A stretch of 64,000 nt of DNA from Janthinobacterium violaceinigrum (GCF_009208555.1 NZ_WFLI01000002.1:62001-126000), one strand, 5' to 3'; positions 26,004-39,798 are shown, counted from the first letter of the stretch. Made by a program: numbers and translations. The notes: generated by a model not told the origin, from the sequence alone.

Positions 26004-26056
26004 TAAAAAAAGCGAGCCCGGAGGCTCGCTTTTACGCACCGGACCGCAAGGTCCGG
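26004..26056 (-). terminator. Terminator of gltA with a second upstream hairpin
   Basis: AAGCGAGCC / GGCTCGCTT form a nine-pair stem with a four-base loop (26010-26031), followed on the minus strand by a seven-base T-run. Closer to the gltA stop a second hairpin, CCGGACC-GCAA-GGTCCGG (26039-26056), precedes it. Confidence 0.85.
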
Positions 26057-26076
26057 CAAGGATGCGGCGGCTTGAC

Positions 26077-27381
26077 TTAAGCGCGCTTGTCCAGTGGCAG
26101 TACTTCGCGGGTCGTCGAACCGACGAACAGCTGGCGTGGACGGCCGATTTTTTGCTCTGGGTCGGCGATCATTTCGTTCCACTGGGCGATCCAGCCGATG
26201 GTGCGGGCCATGGCGAAGATACCGGTGAACAGCGAGACAGGGATGCCCAGCGCCGATTGCACGATGCCCGAGTAGAAGTCGACGTTCGGGTACAGTTTGC
26301 GCGACACGAAGTAGTCGTCGTTCAGTGCAATCTTTTCCAGTTCCATCGCCAGCTTGAACAGCGGGTCGTCTTGCAGACCCAGTTCTTGCAGCACTTCGTA
26401 GCAGGTTTCACGCATCAGCTTGGCGCGTGGGTCGAAGTTCTTGTACACGCGGTGGCCAAAGCCCATCAGCTTGACGCCGGAGTTCTTGTCCTTGACTTGC
26501 TCGATGAAGGCAGGGATGTTCTCGACGGTGCCGATTTCCTTCAGCATGTTCAGTGCCGCTTCGTTGGCGCCGCCGTGGGCAGGGCCCCACAGGCAGGCGA
26601 TACCGGCAGCGATACAGGCGAACGGGTTGGCGCCCGACGAACCGGCCAGACGGACGGTCGAGGTCGAAGCGTTTTGCTCGTGGTCTGCGTGCAGGATCAG
26701 GATGCGGTCCAGGGCGCGCACCAGCACGTCGTTGACCTTGTACTCTTCGCACGGATTGGCAAACATCATGTGCATGAAGTTGGCGCTGTACGACAGGTCG
26801 TTGCGTGGGTACACGAACGGCTGGCCGACCGAGTACTTGTAGGTCATGGCGACCAGGGTAGGCATCTTGGCGATCAGGCGGATGGCCGACACTTCGCGGT
26901 GACGCGGGTCGTTGATGTCCAGCGAGTCATGGTAGAACGATGCCAGCGCGCCGACGGTGCCCACCAGGACCGACATCGGATGCGCGTCGCGGCGGAAGCC
27001 ACGGAAGAAGAATTGCATCTGTTCGTGCACCATCGTGTGCTTGGTGACGGTATCGACGAACTTGGCTTTTTGCGCTGCGTTCGGCAATTCGCCGTTCAGC
27101 AGCAGGTAGCACGATTCCATGAAGTCGGCGTTGACGGCCAACTGTTCGATCGGGTAACCGCGGTACAGCAGCTCGCCCTTGTCGCCGTCGATGTAGGTGA
27201 TCGACGAGTTGCAGGCGGCCGTCGACATAAAGCCTGGGTCGTAGGTGAACTTGCCGCTACCGGCGTACAGTTTGCGGATGTCGATGACGTCCGGGCCAAC
27301 CGTGCCTTTGTAGATTGGAAATTCAAGCGATGGGCTGCCATCGGAGAACGACAGGGTAGCTTTTGTGTCAGAGATATTCAT
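26077..27381 (-). CDS. gltA: Citrate synthase (type II)
   Basis: Condenses acetyl-CoA and oxaloacetate to citrate, 434 residues, the length of the hexameric NADH-sensitive bacterial type. Active-site blocks are [19 protein letters not shown] (His), [12 protein letters not shown] (His) and [13 protein letters not shown] (His and Asp). AAGGAAGAG lies four bases before the ATG. It is the last gene of a minus-strand run that begins with the sdh genes, after a 122-base gap. Confidence 0.97.
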   Translation of the reverse strand: MNISDTKATLSFSDGSPSLEFPIYKGTVGPDVIDIRKLYAGSGKFTYDPGFMSTAACNSSITYIDGDKGELLYRGYPIEQLAVNADFMESCYLLLNGELPNAAQKAKFVDTVTKHTMVHEQMQFFFRGFRRDAHPMSVLVGTVGALASFYHDSLDINDPRHREVSAIRLIAKMPTLVAMTYKYSVGQPFVYPRNDLSYSANFMHMMFANPCEEYKVNDVLVRALDRILILHADHEQNASTSTVRLAGSSGANPFACIAAGIACLWGPAHGGANEAALNMLKEIGTVENIPAFIEQVKDKNSGVKLMGFGHRVYKNFDPRAKLMRETCYEVLQELGLQDDPLFKLAMELEKIALNDDYFVSRKLYPNVDFYSGIVQSALGIPVSLFTGIFAMARTIGWIAQWNEMIADPEQKIGRPRQLFVGSTTREVLPLDKRA

Positions 27382-27503
27382 GGGCTCTTCCTTCTCGGGA
27401 GTGAGTCGAAATTAAAATCAAAAATTCTGGCTGCAATTCGCACCGCAATTCGGCAGTGCTACAGCGCGCCACTCGCACCGTTTGCAATATATCGCCCAGG
27501 CGT

Positions 27504-27785
27504 CTAGGCAATGCGCAGTCGTTGCAGCAGTGCGCGCACATGCGGCAGATCGACTTCGCCTTCCGGCTCTTTACGGGCCAGTACCAGATCCATTAACGCA
27601 TTGTCCGATAAATCCAGCAAACGCGTCAGCGCGTCAACTTCTTCATCGGTCAATTCGGTTTCATACGCATCGAGAAAACGGGTCAGGATAATGTCGTTTT
27701 CCAGCAGGCCACGGCGTGAACGCCAGCGCAGGCGGGCGCGATTGGCCGGGTCGGCCTGATGCGAGGACAAAATTGATTCTGTCAT
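27504..27785 (-). CDS. sdhE: FAD assembly factor SdhE
   Basis: Small protein of 93 residues that promotes covalent flavinylation of SdhA. The RRGLLENDIIL stretch contains the conserved RGxxE motif. The rest is the expected five-helix pattern (FLDAYETELTDEEVDALTRLLDLSD). The start MTESILSS lacks a strong ribosome binding site; an upstream in-frame start adds 11 residues. It lies directly after sdhB and before gltA, its usual place in betaproteobacteria. Confidence 0.92.
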   Translation of the reverse strand: MTESILSSHQADPANRARLRWRSRRGLLENDIILTRFLDAYETELTDEEVDALTRLLDLSDNALMDLVLARKEPEGEVDLPHVRALLQRLRIA

Positions 27786-27902
27786 TTGGTTTACCACTTT
27801 ACGTGTGCCTTGCGGCACGGTGCTGCTTTGCAGGCGCCGCCTGCAGGCAAGAGAGGATACCCTCTTCCCGCAAACGGCGCCCGGCGGACGCGATCAGGAG
27901 AA

Positions 27903-28613
27903 TCAGATCGCGCGGCGGACCATCAATTCCTTGATCTTGCCAATCGCCTTGTTCGGGTTCAAGCCTTTCGGGCAGACGTCGACGCAGTTCATGATCGAAT
28001 GGCAGCGGAACAGGCGGTACGGGTCTTCCAGGTTGTCCAGACGCGCGCCCGTGGCTTCGTCGCGCGAATCGGCGATGAAGCGGTAGGCTTGCAGCAGGCC
28101 GGCCGGGCCGACGAACTTGTCCGGATTCCACCAGAACGACGGGCACGACGTGGAGCAGCATGCGCACAGGATGCACTCGTACAGGCCATCGAGTTCTTCG
28201 CGCTGTTCCGGCGACTGCAGGCGCTCTTTTTCAGGCGGGATCGAGTCGTTGATCAGGAAAGGCTTGATCGAATCGTACTGCTTGAAGAATTGCGTCATGT
28301 CGACGATCAGGTCGCGGATGACCGGCAAACCTGGCAACGGACGCAGCACGATAGGCTCGGACAGCTCGTTCAGGTTGGTCGTGCATGCCAGGCCGTTCTT
28401 GCCGTTGATGTTCATCGCGTCCGAACCGCACACGCCTTCGCGGCACGAGCGGCGCAGGGCCAGCGAGTCATCGACGTCCGCCTTGATGCGCTGCAGCGCG
28501 TCGAGCAGCATCTTGTCGGTGTCTTTCAGTTCGACCGTCAGGTCTTGCATGTACGGCTTGGCATCCTGGTCAGGATCGTAGCGGTAGATTTTGAATTTGA
28601 GAGTGCGTGCCAT
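27903..28613 (-). CDS. sdhB: Succinate dehydrogenase iron-sulfur subunit
   Basis: Electron-transfer subunit of complex II, 236 residues. The 2Fe-2S ligands are in SCREGVCGSDAMNINGKNGLAC. The 4Fe-4S and 3Fe-4S ligands are in CILCACCSTSCPSFWW and CHSIMNCVDVCPKGLNP. It starts nine bases after the sdhA stop and is cotranscribed with it. Confidence 0.97.
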   Translation of the reverse strand: MARTLKFKIYRYDPDQDAKPYMQDLTVELKDTDKMLLDALQRIKADVDDSLALRRSCREGVCGSDAMNINGKNGLACTTNLNELSEPIVLRPLPGLPVIRDLIVDMTQFFKQYDSIKPFLINDSIPPEKERLQSPEQREELDGLYECILCACCSTSCPSFWWNPDKFVGPAGLLQAYRFIADSRDEATGARLDNLEDPYRLFRCHSIMNCVDVCPKGLNPNKAIGKIKELMVRRAI

Positions 28614-28622
28614 GGTATAGCC

Positions 28623-30404
<1,782 letters not shown>

Positions 30405-30406
30405 GA

Positions 30407-30772
30407 TTACACACTCCAGAGTATCTGTACCGTCCAGCCGGCACAAGCGATCAACCACAGCATGGTGGCAATTTGCAGGGTCAGACGGAGGCCAGCGCTT
30501 TTCACGTAGTCCATCCAGATGTCGCGTACGCCGACCCATGCGTGGTAGAACAGGGCGACGAAGGTCACCAGGCTGAACAATTTAAACCACTGCTGTGCGA
30601 ACAGACCGGCCCAGCCTTCATAGCTGAAGTTGCTGCCAGTCAAGAAAGAAATAAGCAGGATGGCAACATATGCCACCATGACGATGGCGGTGACGCGTTG
30701 CGCCAGCCAGTCGCGCAAGCCGTAATGGGCACCGACGACGAGGCGTTTCGGTCCGATATTATTGTCTGCCAT
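30407..30772 (-). CDS. sdhD: Succinate dehydrogenase membrane anchor subunit
   Basis: Membrane anchor of complex II, 121 residues, with three predicted transmembrane segments (about 25-47, 60-80 and 95-117). The quinone/heme-side block [18 protein letters not shown] matches the family. The start [10 protein letters not shown] falls three bases after the sdhC stop, giving tight coupling. A longer open frame in the same phase runs back into sdhC and is not used. Confidence 0.93.
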   Translation of the reverse strand: MADNNIGPKRLVVGAHYGLRDWLAQRVTAIVMVAYVAILLISFLTGSNFSYEGWAGLFAQQWFKLFSLVTFVALFYHAWVGVRDIWMDYVKSAGLRLTLQIATMLWLIACAGWTVQILWSV

Positions 30773-30774
30773 GT

Positions 30775-31197
30775 TTAAAATACTCCAAACAGTTTCAAAG
30801 CGACCAGGGCCGTCAACACCAGGCTCACGACCAGCACGGACGACGCGGTCTTGCGTGCCGAATCTTTTTCGATGGCAACGTGCACATCCATGAACAGGTG
30901 ACGGATACCGGCGCAGAAGTGGTGCAGGAAGGCCCAGACCAGACCCAGGGTGATCAGCTTGACGAACCAGTGCGAGGCGATGCCCTGGAAGTAGGCGTAG
31001 GACATCTCGGAACGCAGGCTCAGTTCCAGCATGTACAGGATGCACGGCAGCAAGGCGAAAATGATGAAACCGCTGATGCGATGCAGGATCGAGACGATGG
31101 CGCCGACAGCCATGCGGTAGTTCGACAATTCGGTAACATGAATGTTACGGAATTGCGGCCGTTCTTTTTTTGGTACTTCTCTTACGGCTTCAGACAT
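30775..31197 (-). CDS. sdhC: Succinate dehydrogenase cytochrome b556 subunit
   Basis: Cytochrome b subunit of complex II, 140 residues, with three membrane spans. SILHRISGFIIF is the family signature in the first helix, and HHFCAGIRHLFMDVH contains the likely heme ligand. The start MSEAVREV follows GGGGAGG at about eight bases. First gene of sdhC-sdhD-sdhA-sdhB-sdhE. Confidence 0.95.
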   Translation of the reverse strand: MSEAVREVPKKERPQFRNIHVTELSNYRMAVGAIVSILHRISGFIIFALLPCILYMLELSLRSEMSYAYFQGIASHWFVKLITLGLVWAFLHHFCAGIRHLFMDVHVAIEKDSARKTASSVLVVSLVLTALVALKLFGVF

Positions 31198-31503
31198 AAC
31201 AAAAACCTCCCCTTTGAATTTCAACTAAATATTGAAGCCGCGATTTTCGCCGATTTTCGCAACCCATACCAATATCTATTGTTACATATAACCAAAATGG
31301 TTTTTTACTACAAAATACCGCGCTACTTTCCGTAGTTCACGTAATTTAATTACAGAATCGCCGGCAAAGCACGGCCCGCCGGGGCTGGCCATGCTGTCGC
31401 TGCGCTTTCTGTTGTCTCCGTTGCCCGCCTTGCGGCAGGCATCTTGCAAGCGATGCACTTCAGTTTTGCTGCTTGTTCGGGCGCCCGCAGACGCCCCGCC
31501 GCT
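31198..31503 (-). promoter_or_regulatory. sdh operon upstream region
   Basis: A 306-base gap between the sdh operon and the GntR gene. It contains a promoter candidate at 31285-31313, an exact tandem repeat of CGATTTTCGC at 31241-31260 within the leader, and an AT-rich stretch up to about 31350. The rest toward the GntR stop is ordinary GC-rich sequence with no reading frame that looks coding. Confidence 0.5.
31285..31313 (-). promoter_or_regulatory. Candidate sigma-70 promoter of sdhCDAB
   Basis: On the minus strand TTGTAG and TATATG are separated by 17 bases, a reasonable -35/-10 pair, about 88 bases upstream of the sdhC start. Assigned by eye only. Confidence 0.4.
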
Positions 31504-32388
31504 TCAACTGAGTTCATTCTGATAATGATGACGACTGGTCAGGTACAGGCCCCGGCGCAGTTCGACCGGCTTGTCGCCGTAGGTAAACGACACGCGCTCG
31601 GAACTGAGCAAGGGCGTGCCGAGGTCGATATTCAGGAGCTGCGCGGCGCCCGCATCGGCGCACACGGCGCGGATCTGCTCGGACGCGCGGATCATGCGCG
31701 TGCCAAATTCCGTTTCAAACAGGCCATACATGGGCCCTTTGTATTCCACCAGGCGCTCGGCCGTGAGGCCCTTGAAGATCAGGCCGGGCAGCCACAGCTC
31801 CTCGACGATGGTGGGCACGCCGTCGAAATACTGTACGCGCTTGATGAAGATGACGGCGTCGCCCGATTTCAGGTCCATCAGGCGCGCCACGTCGGCCGGC
31901 GCGCGCACGCGCTTGACTTCGATAAACTTGCTTTCCGGATAATGCGGCACGCCTTCGTCCGGCACCAGGCGCAGGAAGCGGAAATGCGCGCGCGCCTCAT
32001 GATGGGTGGAAACGAAAGTGCCCTTGCCCTGGCGGCGCATGACGAGATTCTCGGCGGCCAGTTCATCGATGGCCTTGCGCACCGTGCCCTGGCTGACCTT
32101 GAAACGGCCGGCCAGCTCGACTTCGCTGGGGATCAGTTCGCCCGGCTTCCATTCGCCCGATTGCAGGCTCTGCGTAATGAGCGCCTTGATCTGCTGGTAC
32201 AGGGGACTGAAGGTGGGCGAAGCGCTAGCGACGGGCAGCGCCGCCGCAGTGGTATTGGTGCCGGCCACCACGGCGGCAGGGGCATTGGCCGCTGCGGCGA
32301 CGGGCGTGGCCGGGGTGCCCGCGGTCGGACTGACCGCCCCGCTTGCAGCAGTGGCATTGTTGGTCAGATTGGACGAGGCGGAATTCAT
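31504..32388 (-). CDS. GntR-family regulator (HutC/UTRA type) near TCA genes
   Basis: A 294-residue regulator. A low-complexity Ala/Thr/Pro-rich N-terminus of about 60 residues precedes the winged helix-turn-helix (LYQQIKALITQSLQSGEWKPGELIPSEVELAGRFKVSQGTVRKAIDELAAENLVMRRQGKGTFVS). A UTRA ligand-binding domain (about 140-285) follows. The start MNSASSN has a weak ribosome binding site, and a GTG six codons upstream is possible. It lies between sdhC and mdh and faces mdh. A perfect 16-base palindrome in the shared upstream region is a likely operator, so control of mdh and of itself is plausible. Confidence 0.88.
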   Translation of the reverse strand: MNSASSNLTNNATAASGAVSPTAGTPATPVAAAANAPAAVVAGTNTTAAALPVASASPTFSPLYQQIKALITQSLQSGEWKPGELIPSEVELAGRFKVSQGTVRKAIDELAAENLVMRRQGKGTFVSTHHEARAHFRFLRLVPDEGVPHYPESKFIEVKRVRAPADVARLMDLKSGDAVIFIKRVQYFDGVPTIVEELWLPGLIFKGLTAERLVEYKGPMYGLFETEFGTRMIRASEQIRAVCADAGAAQLLNIDLGTPLLSSERVSFTYGDKPVELRRGLYLTSRHHYQNELS

Positions 32389-32693
32389 AGTCCGACATTT
32401 CAACACAAATCACTGCCCGCGTCCAGTAAAACACACGTAGTTATCTGTCTTATATAAGACATAAGATATGATTGACAGATACAGATCGGAGGCCTAAACT
32501 GCCCTCGATAAAACTTGTGAGCCAGCGTTTTATGTTGTCGGCCAGCCACTCTGGTCTCGTGCAGCACAAGCGTGACGGCAGCGTACACCAGCAATTCGGT
32601 GGCGCGGGCCGGTTTTGGTATCATTATAGTTTTTCCGGATAAGCGTAAGCCCAGCTTCAAGCCCGTTTTCTTTCCCATTTTTGGAGATTCATC
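32389..32693. promoter_or_regulatory. gntR-mdh divergent intergenic region
   Basis: A 305-base region between the divergent gntR and mdh genes. It holds the 16-base palindrome at 32446-32461 near gntR and an AT-rich TATCATTATAG stretch near 32620-32631 that could be the mdh -10 region. GGAGA lies six bases before the mdh ATG. No coding frame was recognised. Confidence 0.45.
32446..32461. promoter_or_regulatory. Perfect palindrome TGTCTTATATAAGACA (GntR operator candidate)
   Basis: The 16 bases read identically on both strands. The site lies 58 bases upstream of the GntR/UTRA gene. A related half (ATAAGAT) follows immediately. Symmetry and place suit a dimeric regulator such as the adjacent GntR protein. 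Confidence 0.55.
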
Positions 32694-33683
32694 ATGGCTA
32701 AAACCCCAATGCGTGTTGCAGTGACCGGCGCCGCCGGCCAGATCGGCTACGCCCTGTTGTTCCGCATCGCCAATGGCGACATGCTCGGCAAAGACCAGCC
32801 TGTCATCTTGCAACTGCTTGAAATCCCGGACGAAAAAGCCCAGAAGGCGCTCAAGGGCGTGATGATGGAAATCGACGACTGCGCATTCCCGCTGCTGACG
32901 GAAATGACCGCCCACTCCGATCCGCTGACCGCATTCAAGGATGTCGACGTGGCCGTCTTGGTGGGCGCGCGTCCACGCGGCCCAGGCATGGAACGCAAGG
33001 ACCTGCTGGAAGCGAACGCACAGATCTTCACGGTACAAGGCAAGGCGCTCGACGCCGTCGCTTCGCGCAATGTCAAGGTACTGGTGGTCGGCAACCCTGC
33101 CAACACCAACGCCTACATCGCCATGAAATCGGCACCATCGCTGCCGGCGAAAAACTTCACCGCCATGCTGCGCCTGGACCACAACCGCGCGCTGTCGCAA
33201 GTCGCTGCCAAGACCGGCACCGCCGTGAAAGACATCGAGAAGCTGACCGTCTGGGGCAACCACTCGCCAACCATGTACGCCGACTACCGCTTCGCCACCG
33301 TGAACGGCAAGGCTGTCAAGGACCTGATCAACGACCAGGAATGGAACGCCAACACCTTCCTGCCGACCGTCGGCAAGCGCGGCGCGGCCATCATCGAAGC
33401 GCGCGGCCTGTCATCGGCAGCGTCGGCAGCGAACGCCGCCATCGACCACATCCATGACTGGATGCTGGGCACCGCCGGCAAGTGGACCACCATGGGCGTT
33501 CCTTCGGATGGCTCGTATGGCATCCCTGAAGGCACCGTGTTCGGCTTCCCGGTCACCACCGACAACGGTGAGTACACCATCGTTCAAGGTCTGGAAATCG
33601 ATGCATTCTCGCAAGAGCGCATCAACCTGACCCTGAAAGAACTGACCGAAGAGCGCGAAGGCGTGAAACACCTGCTGGCCTAA
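32694..33683 (+). CDS. mdh: Malate dehydrogenase
   Basis: NAD-dependent malate dehydrogenase, 329 residues, of the cytosolic/Thermus-like subfamily used by betaproteobacteria. The NAD motif [23 protein letters not shown] is at the N-terminus. [20 protein letters not shown] is the substrate-binding mobile loop and [12 protein letters not shown] carries the catalytic His. GGAGA precedes the ATG. Divergent from the GntR regulator and followed by a CitE-like gene. Confidence 0.97.
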   Translation: MAKTPMRVAVTGAAGQIGYALLFRIANGDMLGKDQPVILQLLEIPDEKAQKALKGVMMEIDDCAFPLLTEMTAHSDPLTAFKDVDVAVLVGARPRGPGMERKDLLEANAQIFTVQGKALDAVASRNVKVLVVGNPANTNAYIAMKSAPSLPAKNFTAMLRLDHNRALSQVAAKTGTAVKDIEKLTVWGNHSPTMYADYRFATVNGKAVKDLINDQEWNANTFLPTVGKRGAAIIEARGLSSAASAANAAIDHIHDWMLGTAGKWTTMGVPSDGSYGIPEGTVFGFPVTTDNGEYTIVQGLEIDAFSQERINLTLKELTEEREGVKHLLA

Positions 33684-33809
33684 GTCCAGTCCTGGCGGCG
33701 CGGCACAGACGTGCCGCCCGCTACGCAGGCCGCTACGCGCATGGCGCGGCGCGGCCTGTGCGGCCCGACTGTTTATCAAGTAGTTTTTACCTGCAGAAAT
33801 GCCTTAAGC

Positions 33810-34808
33810 ATGCACCCTTCCGAGGTTTTATTCCAAGGCAAACGCCAGCCGCTGTTGCTCGCCGCTTGCGACCACTACGCCGGCTCCGAAAAGCTGATGC
33901 GTAAATCGATTGCTTTGCAACAAGAGCTTGGCCCCCTGTTCGACATCACGTTCGACTGCGAAGACGGCGCCAGCGCCGGCAATGAAGAAACCCACGCCCA
34001 CATGATCGCCGGCCTGCTGGCCAGCGACGAGAACCAGTTCAACCGCATCGGCGTGCGCGTGCACGACGTCGACAGCCCGTTTTTCGCGCGCGACGTGGAA
34101 ATCATCTGCGGCGCCGCCAGCCGCCTGGCCTATATCGCCGTGCCGAAGGTGGGCGGCGTGCAGGATGCCATGCTGGCCATCGACCTGATCAACCTGCACG
34201 CGCGCCGCGCCGGCCGCGACAACCTGCCCGTGCACATCCTGATCGAGACGCATGGCGCGCTGCGCGACGCCTACGCCATCGCCGCCCTGCCCCAGGTCGA
34301 ATGCCTGTCCTTCGGCATCATGGATTTCGTGTCGGCCCATTACGGCGCCATTCCCGCCGCCGCCATGCGCACGCCGGGCCAGTTCACGCACCCGCTGGTG
34401 GTGCGCGCCAAGCTGGAAGTGGCCGCCGCCTGCCACGCGCACGGCAAGGTGCCGTCGCATAACGTGACGACGGACGTGCGCGATTCGGCCGTGGTGGCAA
34501 ACGACGCCCAGCGCGCGACGGCCGAGTTCGGCTACACGCGCATGTGGAGCATCCACCCGGACCAGATCAAGCCCATCATCAAGGCCTTCACGCCGCGCCT
34601 GTCCGAAGTCAACGAGGCCAGCAACATCCTCAATGAAGCGCTGCGCGCCAACTGGGGACCGATTGCGCAAAATGGCCGCTTGCACGACCGCGCCAGCTAC
34701 CGATATTATTGGACCGTTTTGCAACGCGCCAAACTGGCAGGCCTGGGCCTGCCCGAGGCGGCCGCTGCATTATTGAACGCGCTGCCTACCAGCACCACTG
34801 AAAACTGA
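33810..34808 (+). CDS. HpcH/HpaI aldolase/CitE-family lyase
   Basis: A 332-residue TIM-barrel lyase of the CitE/HpcH family, which cleaves or forms C-C bonds in acyl-CoA or dicarboxylic substrates (citryl-CoA, malyl-CoA and similar). Metal and substrate residues are in FDCEDGASAGNEE and ILIETHGALRDAY, with MWSIHPDQIKPI near the C-terminus. The start MHPSEVLFQGKR was preferred to an upstream ATG in poor coding sequence; the ribosome binding site is weak. Lying between mdh and acnA, it probably belongs to the same plus-strand TCA run, but it has no other citrate lyase subunits nearby, so citrate cleavage is unlikely. Confidence 0.85.
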   Translation: MHPSEVLFQGKRQPLLLAACDHYAGSEKLMRKSIALQQELGPLFDITFDCEDGASAGNEETHAHMIAGLLASDENQFNRIGVRVHDVDSPFFARDVEIICGAASRLAYIAVPKVGGVQDAMLAIDLINLHARRAGRDNLPVHILIETHGALRDAYAIAALPQVECLSFGIMDFVSAHYGAIPAAAMRTPGQFTHPLVVRAKLEVAAACHAHGKVPSHNVTTDVRDSAVVANDAQRATAEFGYTRMWSIHPDQIKPIIKAFTPRLSEVNEASNILNEALRANWGPIAQNGRLHDRASYRYYWTVLQRAKLAGLGLPEAAAALLNALPTSTTEN

Positions 34809-34821
34809 CAGGAATTACACG

Positions 34822-35385
34822 ATGTCCATCTCCAAATTAGCAATTGCCTGCAGCGTCGCGCTGGGCGCCATGACCCTCACGCTGGCGCCAGCCAGCTTCG
34901 CCGCCACGGACACCAAGGAAGCGGCAAACGCCAAGGCGGTCAAGACGGCCAAGGCCAAGCCGAAAGCCAAGACCACCAAGGCCAAGGCGGCCGCCAAGGA
35001 AGCGCATCCGCTGGCCATGTCGGTGGTCGACAAGGAAGAGTCCGATGAACCGGATACGGCAGGCTCCGCCTCCACCGACTTCAATTGTGAACTTGGTAAC
35101 AAGATTACCATCTACACCAATGCGACTGACGACAAACACATCGCCCTGCGCTGGAAGAAGCGCCTGCACCGCCTGAGCCGCGTGGGCACCACCACCGGCG
35201 CCAACCGCTTCGAGAACCGCTTGTACGGTCTGGTCTGGATCGGCATCCCGGCCAAAGGCATGCTGCTCGACTCCAAGCAAGGCCGCCAGCTGGCCAACGA
35301 ATGCAAGGATGCGGAGCAAGCCAAGCCGGCGGCAGTGGTGGAAGCCCCGCCATCGCTGGGCGTGCTGCCGGCGACCGGCGGCTGA
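34822..35385 (+). CDS. Secreted Lys/Ala-rich protein of unknown function
   Basis: A 187-residue protein with a Sec signal peptide (MSISKLAIACSVALGAMTLTLAPASFA, cleavage after ASFA). A Lys/Ala/Thr-rich low-complexity stretch (about 30-60) follows. The folded part (about 75-165) contains FNCELGNKITIYTNATDDKHIALRWKKRLHRL and ANECKDAEQAKP, with one cysteine in each. AGGAATTACACG precedes the ATG. It starts 13 bases after the CitE-like gene and is likely cotranscribed. No family name could be given. Confidence 0.8.
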   Translation: MSISKLAIACSVALGAMTLTLAPASFAATDTKEAANAKAVKTAKAKPKAKTTKAKAAAKEAHPLAMSVVDKEESDEPDTAGSASTDFNCELGNKITIYTNATDDKHIALRWKKRLHRLSRVGTTTGANRFENRLYGLVWIGIPAKGMLLDSKQGRQLANECKDAEQAKPAAVVEAPPSLGVLPATGG

Positions 35386-35473
35386 TGTGAGCAGCAAGGG
35401 CCTCTTCGGGGGCTCAGTCATGTTTTGTAATTTGAATAATCAATAAATAGACGATACCCAACAAGGAGAGGTC

Positions 35474-38194
<2,721 letters not shown>

Positions 38195-38217
38195 TCAGCC
38201 CAGCCGTGAGGCAAGAT

Positions 38218-38249
38218 AAAAGCGCCGGTTCCGACCGGCGCTTTTTTTC
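38218..38249 (+). terminator. Factor-independent terminator of acnA
   Basis: AGCGCCGGT and ACCGGCGCT pair over nine bases with a TCCG loop, followed by seven T. It is 26 bases after the acnA stop. Confidence 0.9.
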
Positions 38250-38407
38250 GTCCCTGCACCCTGTTTTTCCTTGAAATTTCGACTATCGGCATGATCTAGG
38301 GACAGCTTACGTATTGCGTGCGGCCGAATCCTCTACAATACGGTTATAAGGGTTTATCATTGTTTGACTGATCCATTTTTTTCACTTTCCGAGACTCTTA
38401 TCCCGCT

Positions 38408-39661
38408 ATGCGTCGTCCTTCCAAAGATTCATCCCATAAACTGACTGCCGACAGCCAGCGCCTGGTCACCTTTGCCCAGGCGATCGTACAGGCAGCCAGC
38501 CGTCTCGAAGAGCGGTCCTGGGAACACAGCCTGGATACGCAGCTCCAGAAATTACTCAAAACCGGCCACCAGGACACCATCGACAACACCCTGGGCAGCC
38601 TGTTCAAGGAAGACTTGAACGCCTACGACGTGCTGATGGACTGCGTTGAAGCCGTCAGCGAATCGACCGTCATGGTGCACGACGACGTGCGCTACGACGC
38701 CCTGCTGGTGGCCGTGCCCATCCTCGCGTGGACGCGCTTTTCCATCGCCTCCGGCCCCATGGCCGGCGACGCGCACGGCGTATTGTCCGCGCACTTTGCC
38801 GCCCATTTGCTGGCCGACGGCACGAAGATGGCCATGGCGCCGACCCTGTATTCGATCGACCAGTTGCCGCGCAGCCATGTCGAAACCTATGCCAAGACAC
38901 AGAAGCTGGCGCAGGCCGCGCTGAAAGGCACGGCCGTCAAGCCTTCAAGCAAGGAAGCGGAAACGGCGCCTTTCCTGGCCGACACGCGCTACCTGCTGGT
39001 GGCCGTGGTGGCGCCCGCCGGCGCGCCGCTGTTCCGCTGGCAAACGCCGGCCAGCCAGCTCGACTTCATCGCCGAGCGCAGCGCTGCCCTGGAGCAATGG
39101 CGCACGCAGGCGACGCCGACGATTGCCCGGCTGCTGCCCGGCTGCGGCCTGGAATTGCTGCTGCCGGAAGCGTACTACGTGGCCTGCCGCGAAGCGGACA
39201 AGCTGATACGCCCCGTCTCCGTGCGCGCCGCCGTGCATTACCTGACGCACACCCTGGCCATCGAGCCGTCGGAACTGCGCGCCGTCATCGCCGGCTTCGG
39301 CGAGGAAGCGGCCGACGGCCAGGTGGACGAGTACCGCATCGCCTTCACCCTGCGCCAGGCGCCGGACGTCATCTACGGCATCGTCTGGCCTTTGTACGGC
39401 CAGGAAGACGAGGATGGCACGCCGATCGAAGGCCTGATCCAGGTGGGCATCGCCGCGCTGGACAAACAGAAGACGCCCGTCGATGAAATCATCGAGCACC
39501 TGAACGCCGCCGGCGTGACGCAGATCAAGCGTCACGCGGAACGTTTTGTCGGTGAATACTGCGACGATTGCGGCGCGCCCCTGTTTGCCGACCCCGTGGG
39601 CGAGCTGGCGCATGCGGAAATGCCGGAAGATACGCCGCAAGGTACCGAGCATTTCCATTGA
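38408..39661 (+). CDS. DUF2863 family protein
   Basis: A 417-residue cytoplasmic protein recognised as the DUF2863 family common in Burkholderiales. It begins with a basic, Ser-rich N-terminus and a helical region (LVTFAQAIVQAASRLEERSWE). The C-terminal part has an EYCDDCGAPLFADP zinc-ribbon-like pair of Cys-x2-Cys and ends in an acidic, His-containing tail. Function is unknown. No clear ribosome binding site is seen before the ATG. It stands alone between the acnA terminator and a bidirectional terminator. Confidence 0.8.
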   Translation: MRRPSKDSSHKLTADSQRLVTFAQAIVQAASRLEERSWEHSLDTQLQKLLKTGHQDTIDNTLGSLFKEDLNAYDVLMDCVEAVSESTVMVHDDVRYDALLVAVPILAWTRFSIASGPMAGDAHGVLSAHFAAHLLADGTKMAMAPTLYSIDQLPRSHVETYAKTQKLAQAALKGTAVKPSSKEAETAPFLADTRYLLVAVVAPAGAPLFRWQTPASQLDFIAERSAALEQWRTQATPTIARLLPGCGLELLLPEAYYVACREADKLIRPVSVRAAVHYLTHTLAIEPSELRAVIAGFGEEAADGQVDEYRIAFTLRQAPDVIYGIVWPLYGQEDEDGTPIEGLIQVGIAALDKQKTPVDEIIEHLNAAGVTQIKRHAERFVGEYCDDCGAPLFADPVGELAHAEMPEDTPQGTEHFH

Positions 39662-39673
39662 TCTGATGACACG

Positions 39674-39764
39674 CTCTTCAAACCTACTGCGCAGCCCGCT
39701 CTCGGGTCGGCGTTACTCACGGTACTCAACCCGATATCGGGCTTGCTCGCTACGGTTTGAAGAG
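39674..39764. repeat. Structured intergenic dyad element
   Basis: CTCTTCAAACC (39674-39684) and GGTTTGAAGAG (39754-39764) are exact reverse complements. Between them lie GCCCGCTCTCGGG-like short dyads and a perfect 12-base palindrome CCCGATATCGGG (39730-39741). The element sits just after DUF2863 and before a terminator. It looks like a REP-type extragenic repeat, but copy number is unknown. Confidence 0.5.
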
Positions 39765-39798
39765 GTGTCGATAGGTTGACGACAAGACGTTCAAAGAA

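Noticed and set aside
30407..31045. A 212-codon frame including sdhD
   Set aside because: The first 91 codons overlap sdhC and have no membrane-anchor character; sdhD begins at [10 protein letters not shown] just after the sdhC stop.
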